Shown: piece after piece, positions 48,670 to 51,017 of the stretch
Layout: the number at the start of each line of letters is the position of its first letter
Position numbering within the stretch: the first letter of the stretch is position 1
Assembly: GCA_018433595.1 (NCBI GenBank)
Contig: JAHDQY010000027.1
Span: 1 to 51,017 of the forward strand
DNA length: 51,017 nt
Source of the DNA: Synergistales bacterium
Lineage (GTDB): Bacteria > Synergistota > Synergistia > Synergistales > Aminithiophilaceae
Direction of reading: 5' to 3'
Translations under genes and position numbers: made by a program
The notes under the pieces: generated by a model
What the model was told of the DNA's origin: nothing
The model's database searches: none
The model's input: only the letters and a program-made list of their open reading frames with translations

Positions 48670-49277
48670 GTCCGCCTGAGGATATCGACGTCGATGAGGC
48701 GGTTGATGTGGTGCTGGATGTAAAAACAGGTGAAAAGAAAGGTCCAGAGCTTCGAGGGAGCCACGTTCCCCTCGGCGTAGTCGGGGGCGATTCCGGCGAC
48801 GTGGTCCCGGAGCATCCGTCGCATCCTGAAGGCTATCCAGATCCAGAGGGCGAAGGAGATCAGGCTCATCCAATCGGGAGAGTCCTCTCCTTCCAGCGAC
48901 ATTCCGAAGAGGAGGGAGATCAGGGTCAGGCCGAGAGGCAGAAAGGCGACGAAGTCGGAAAGCTTTTCCGTCGAGGCGAGAGCGTTGATCTGCTTGCGCC
49001 GCAGGAAGATCCAGCAAGCCGGGTAGATCCCCAGGGTCAGGATGGAGAAAACCACGAACTTGAAGATGCCGATCCGCTTGAAGCCGATCTTGGGGCCGGA
49101 GAAACGGTCGCCGATGGGGCTCACGCCGTCCTTCGTTCCGGCACCGCCGTCGTCGGCCTCGGGCCTTTCCTCGGCAGGCAGCAGGTTGCCGCAGTAGGCG
49201 CAGTAGGTCGAATCCGGCGCGTTTTCGGCGCCGCAGGAGCGGCACTGGAGGGGACGTGACGGGATTTCCGGGTTCAT
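48663..49277 (-). CDS. Zinc-ribbon membrane protein, DUF4234-like
   Basis: 204 residues. N-terminal zinc ribbon CRSCGAENAPDSTYCAYCGN, then three or four membrane helices with the DUF4234-like pattern FKRIGIFKFVVFSILTLGIY, PACWIFLRRKQIN. ATG with AGGAGA upstream. It lies 18 bp after the neighbouring membrane gene and may work with the SPFH protein. Confidence 0.7.
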   Translation of the reverse strand: MNPEIPSRPLQCRSCGAENAPDSTYCAYCGNLLPAEERPEADDGGAGTKDGVSPIGDRFSGPKIGFKRIGIFKFVVFSILTLGIYPACWIFLRRKQINALASTEKLSDFVAFLPLGLTLISLLFGMSLEGEDSPDWMSLISFALWIWIAFRMRRMLRDHVAGIAPDYAEGNVAPSKLWTFLFTCFYIQHHINRLIDVDILRRTN

Positions 49278-49295
49278 GAGGGTCTCCTTTCGCCG

Positions 49296-50018
49296 TTATT
49301 TTTCACGGAGGAGCAGGGCTTTCCGGCGGCGCAGGCCTTCGAGAACGCCCGAGGCCAGCCGGAGGTCGTGCTCGGAAGGGCCCCCGCTTTCGTGGGTGAG
49401 GGCCAGGGCTTCCGCGAGAGCTTCGTCGAGGGCGTCTTCGATGGGACGGGAGGCGTCGATGCCGAGGGGGTCGGCGTAACGGAGCGCCTCGGCTGCCTCC
49501 TCCCAGGCCCGGGACGATGCGGCGTCTTGCCTTGCCGCCGCCTTGCGGGCCAGGGAGAGCGCGTCGTCGGCGCGGCGCGCGAAATCGACGGCTTCGCGGC
49601 GGCCTGCCGCCGCCCGGGGCGTCGATGAAAGAGAGGCCATGACCCCCGCCCCTCCCAGGACGAGGAAGAAGGCGAGGCCGACGACATGGGCCAGGACGTA
49701 GGTCGTCGCCGAAAGGTTCAGGGCCTTCCAGAGCAGCAGCGGTGCGGCGATGACGAAGGCGTCGTAGAGCAGAACGATCGTCCCCAGCCCCATGAAGAGG
49801 GGAAGGGGCAGGGCTCCGGCATCGAGGCGCAAGACGTTCTGGAAGGCGGCGTAGGCGAAGGTGACGACGACGGCCGATCCGAGGAAGGCGAAGGTCGTCC
49901 AGAAGCGGGTCTCCCGCGTCTCCGACGGGTGCATCACGAGGAGAACCGCCGCCGTTGCGGCCAGGACGACGATCGCCATGAAAAGCAGCGTCAGGTTCAT
50001 CTTGCGTGCGCGTGCCAT
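49296..50018 (-). CDS. Membrane protein of unknown function
   Basis: 240 residues. Four hydrophobic segments in the first ~135 residues (LTLLFMAIVVLAATAAVLLV, FLGSAVVVTFAYAAFQNVL...), then a charged helical cytoplasmic tail (ARRADDALSLARKAAARQDA...LRRRKALLLREK). No family recognised. AGGAGGTC precedes the ATG. It lies 20 bp downstream of the SPFH-zinc-ribbon gene in the same unit, a context like the B. subtilis ydj genes (comparison by arrangement only). Confidence 0.7.
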   Translation of the reverse strand: MARARKMNLTLLFMAIVVLAATAAVLLVMHPSETRETRFWTTFAFLGSAVVVTFAYAAFQNVLRLDAGALPLPLFMGLGTIVLLYDAFVIAAPLLLWKALNLSATTYVLAHVVGLAFFLVLGGAGVMASLSSTPRAAAGRREAVDFARRADDALSLARKAAARQDAASSRAWEEAAEALRYADPLGIDASRPIEDALDEALAEALALTHESGGPSEHDLRLASGVLEGLRRRKALLLREK

Positions 50019-50038
50019 GGAAGAAGACCTCCTGAAGG

Positions 50039-51017
50039 CTAGTCTCGGGCCTTATGGCCGCATCGGGGGCAGAAAGAGCCTTCCCTGGGGAGGGGCGTGC
50101 CGCAGTTGGGGCAGCTTTCCGTCAGGGCCTTGCCGCATCGGGAGCAAAAGCGCATCTCCTCTGTGACCGGAGCCCCGCAGTGGGGGCAGGGAGTGGGCTG
50201 GGGGGCGCCGCATTCGGGGCAGCGCGGGGCTTCGTCGGGGACATCGTTGCCGCAGGAGGCGCATCGTTTCAGCGTTCTTCCGCAGGACGGGCAGAAGCGG
50301 GCTTCCGGTTGCAGCGGCGCATTGCAGGCGCTGCAACGGCCGGCTTTCTCCCTCTGGAGACTCTCGCCGCAGCGGCTGCAGAAAAGGGCTCCGGCGGCGT
50401 TGGCCGTGCCGCAGGCGGGACAGGGCCGTCCTTCGGCGGTGCCCAGATGGCCGGCCAGTTCCTTTGCCGACGTTCCGAGGGCGCCTCCGATGCCGAATCC
50501 CATGCCCACGCCCATGGCGGCCTGCATCGTTCCGCCGCCGCCCTCGTTGGCGGCGGCCTTGTCGAGCACTTCGAAGGAGCGCTGCTGGCGGTAGTCCGTC
50601 CCGAGGATCTCCAGCTCGGCCCGGCGGGCCAGGGCGGCCTTGAGGCGCATCACGGCAGGATCCTCTTCGGGCACGTTGACGGAGGTGACGAAGAAATTGA
50701 TCAGCTCCAGCCCGAAGGCCTCCAGGTCCGGAGCCAGGCTTTTTCCCATATGGGAGGAGATCTCGTTCAGATAGGCGTTGAGCTCGAGAACGCTCTTTTT
50801 TTCGAAGATGATGAACGCCGAAAGGAGATCCTTGACGCGGCTTACCAGCAGGCCTCGGAAGTGGCGGGCCAGCGCTTCTCTGTCGAAGATGTTCAGGGCG
50901 CCCACGAGCTTGACGAGAAACTTGCGGCTGTCGGCGACGCGCAGGCCGAACTGGCCGTAGGCGCGTACGGGGAGGAAGACGCCCCAGCGGGGGTCCTGGA
51001 TCTGGATGGGGCTTGTC
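50039..51017 (-). CDS. SPFH-domain protein with multiple C-terminal zinc ribbons (YdjI-like), 5' end outside the window
   Basis: The frame is open to the window edge, so the N-terminus is missing. Residues seen first (IQDPRWGVFLPVRAYGQFGL, VADSRKFLVKLVG) are the SPFH/virion-core-like (YdjI) family core, followed by LGLELINFFVTSVNVPEEDP. After a Gly/Met-rich linker come six CxxC-type ribbons: CPACGT...CSRCGE, CSACNA...CPSCGR, CASCGN...CPECGA, CPHCGA...CSRCGK, CPNCGT...CPRCGH. Probably a membrane-associated scaffold. An internal GTG at 50905 is not the true start. Confidence 0.83.
   Translation of the reverse strand, partial: TSPIQIQDPRWGVFLPVRAYGQFGLRVADSRKFLVKLVGALNIFDREALARHFRGLLVSRVKDLLSAFIIFEKKSVLELNAYLNEISSHMGKSLAPDLEAFGLELINFFVTSVNVPEEDPAVMRLKAALARRAELEILGTDYRQQRSFEVLDKAAANEGGGGTMQAAMGVGMGFGIGGALGTSAKELAGHLGTAEGRPCPACGTANAAGALFCSRCGESLQREKAGRCSACNAPLQPEARFCPSCGRTLKRCASCGNDVPDEAPRCPECGAPQPTPCPHCGAPVTEEMRFCSRCGKALTESCPNCGTPLPREGSFCPRCGHKARD

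Noticed and set aside
50039-50905. Complete gene starting at an internal GTG
   Set aside because: The conserved SPFH sequence continues upstream to the window edge, so the gene is truncated by the window, not initiated there.

Overview
The window reads as a stretch of chromosome from a GC-rich, anaerobic, amino-acid-fermenting bacterium, most likely of the phylum Synergistota. This is inferred from a complete Rnf ion-pumping complex in the order CDGEAB, a TRAP uptake system, many amino-acid catabolism genes (ornithine aminotransferase, cysteine desulfidase, D-cysteine desulfhydrase-like enzyme, class I aminotransferase), Feo iron uptake and TPP-controlled thiamine salvage. No rRNA, tRNA, CRISPR array or insertion sequence was seen.

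Layout. 1-2000: start of an ornithine aminotransferase gene and an L-cysteine desulfidase-type gene, both on the minus strand. 2053-8660: a strikingly AT-rich minus-strand operon (FCD-domain regulator, PLP desulfhydrase/deaminase, three TRAP subunits, M24 peptidase). It is headed by a perfect 51-bp palindrome that contains the -10 element of a textbook sigma70 promoter; its base composition suggests it was acquired. 8863-9985: a CaCA cation antiporter behind a yybP-ykoY type (manganese) riboswitch. 10070-12277: a secreted von Willebrand A protein with six tandem beta-rich repeats. 12602-17513: the rnf operon, facing an ApbE / NusG-II / Gx-transporter trio that probably supplies flavin to it. 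19545-23481: an S10 peptidase, a 2-hydroxyacid dehydrogenase and a metallophosphoesterase. 23546-25193: an aminotransferase with a probable leader-peptide attenuator. 25261-28634: a DtxR-FeoA regulator, FeoA, FeoB and DUF2023. 28881-29993: a YibE/F membrane protein. 30097-35438: a TPP riboswitch and a seven-gene thiamine/HMP salvage operon. 35419-39636: two diguanylate cyclases, an FmdE protein and a small VIT1-like membrane protein.

39867-48615 is the least explained part. A DUF4412 protein is followed by nine consecutive exported proteins on the plus strand, built mainly from LPP20/FlgT-like and CsgG-like domains, together with a beta-propeller-like protein, a TPR protein, a lipoprotein and a protein with a hydrophobic glycine-rich core and a Gly/Cys-rich C-terminal tail. 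There is no enzyme among them. They look like one cell-envelope assembly, and this is the best candidate for an undescribed system. 48663-51017: a minus-strand group of two zinc-ribbon proteins (one with an SPFH domain, cut by the window end) and a membrane protein.

Products are assigned from recognisable motifs and family memory; no database search was possible. Start codons were chosen by Shine-Dalgarno position, and several genes appear to lack ATG/GTG/TTG starts and may use CTG.
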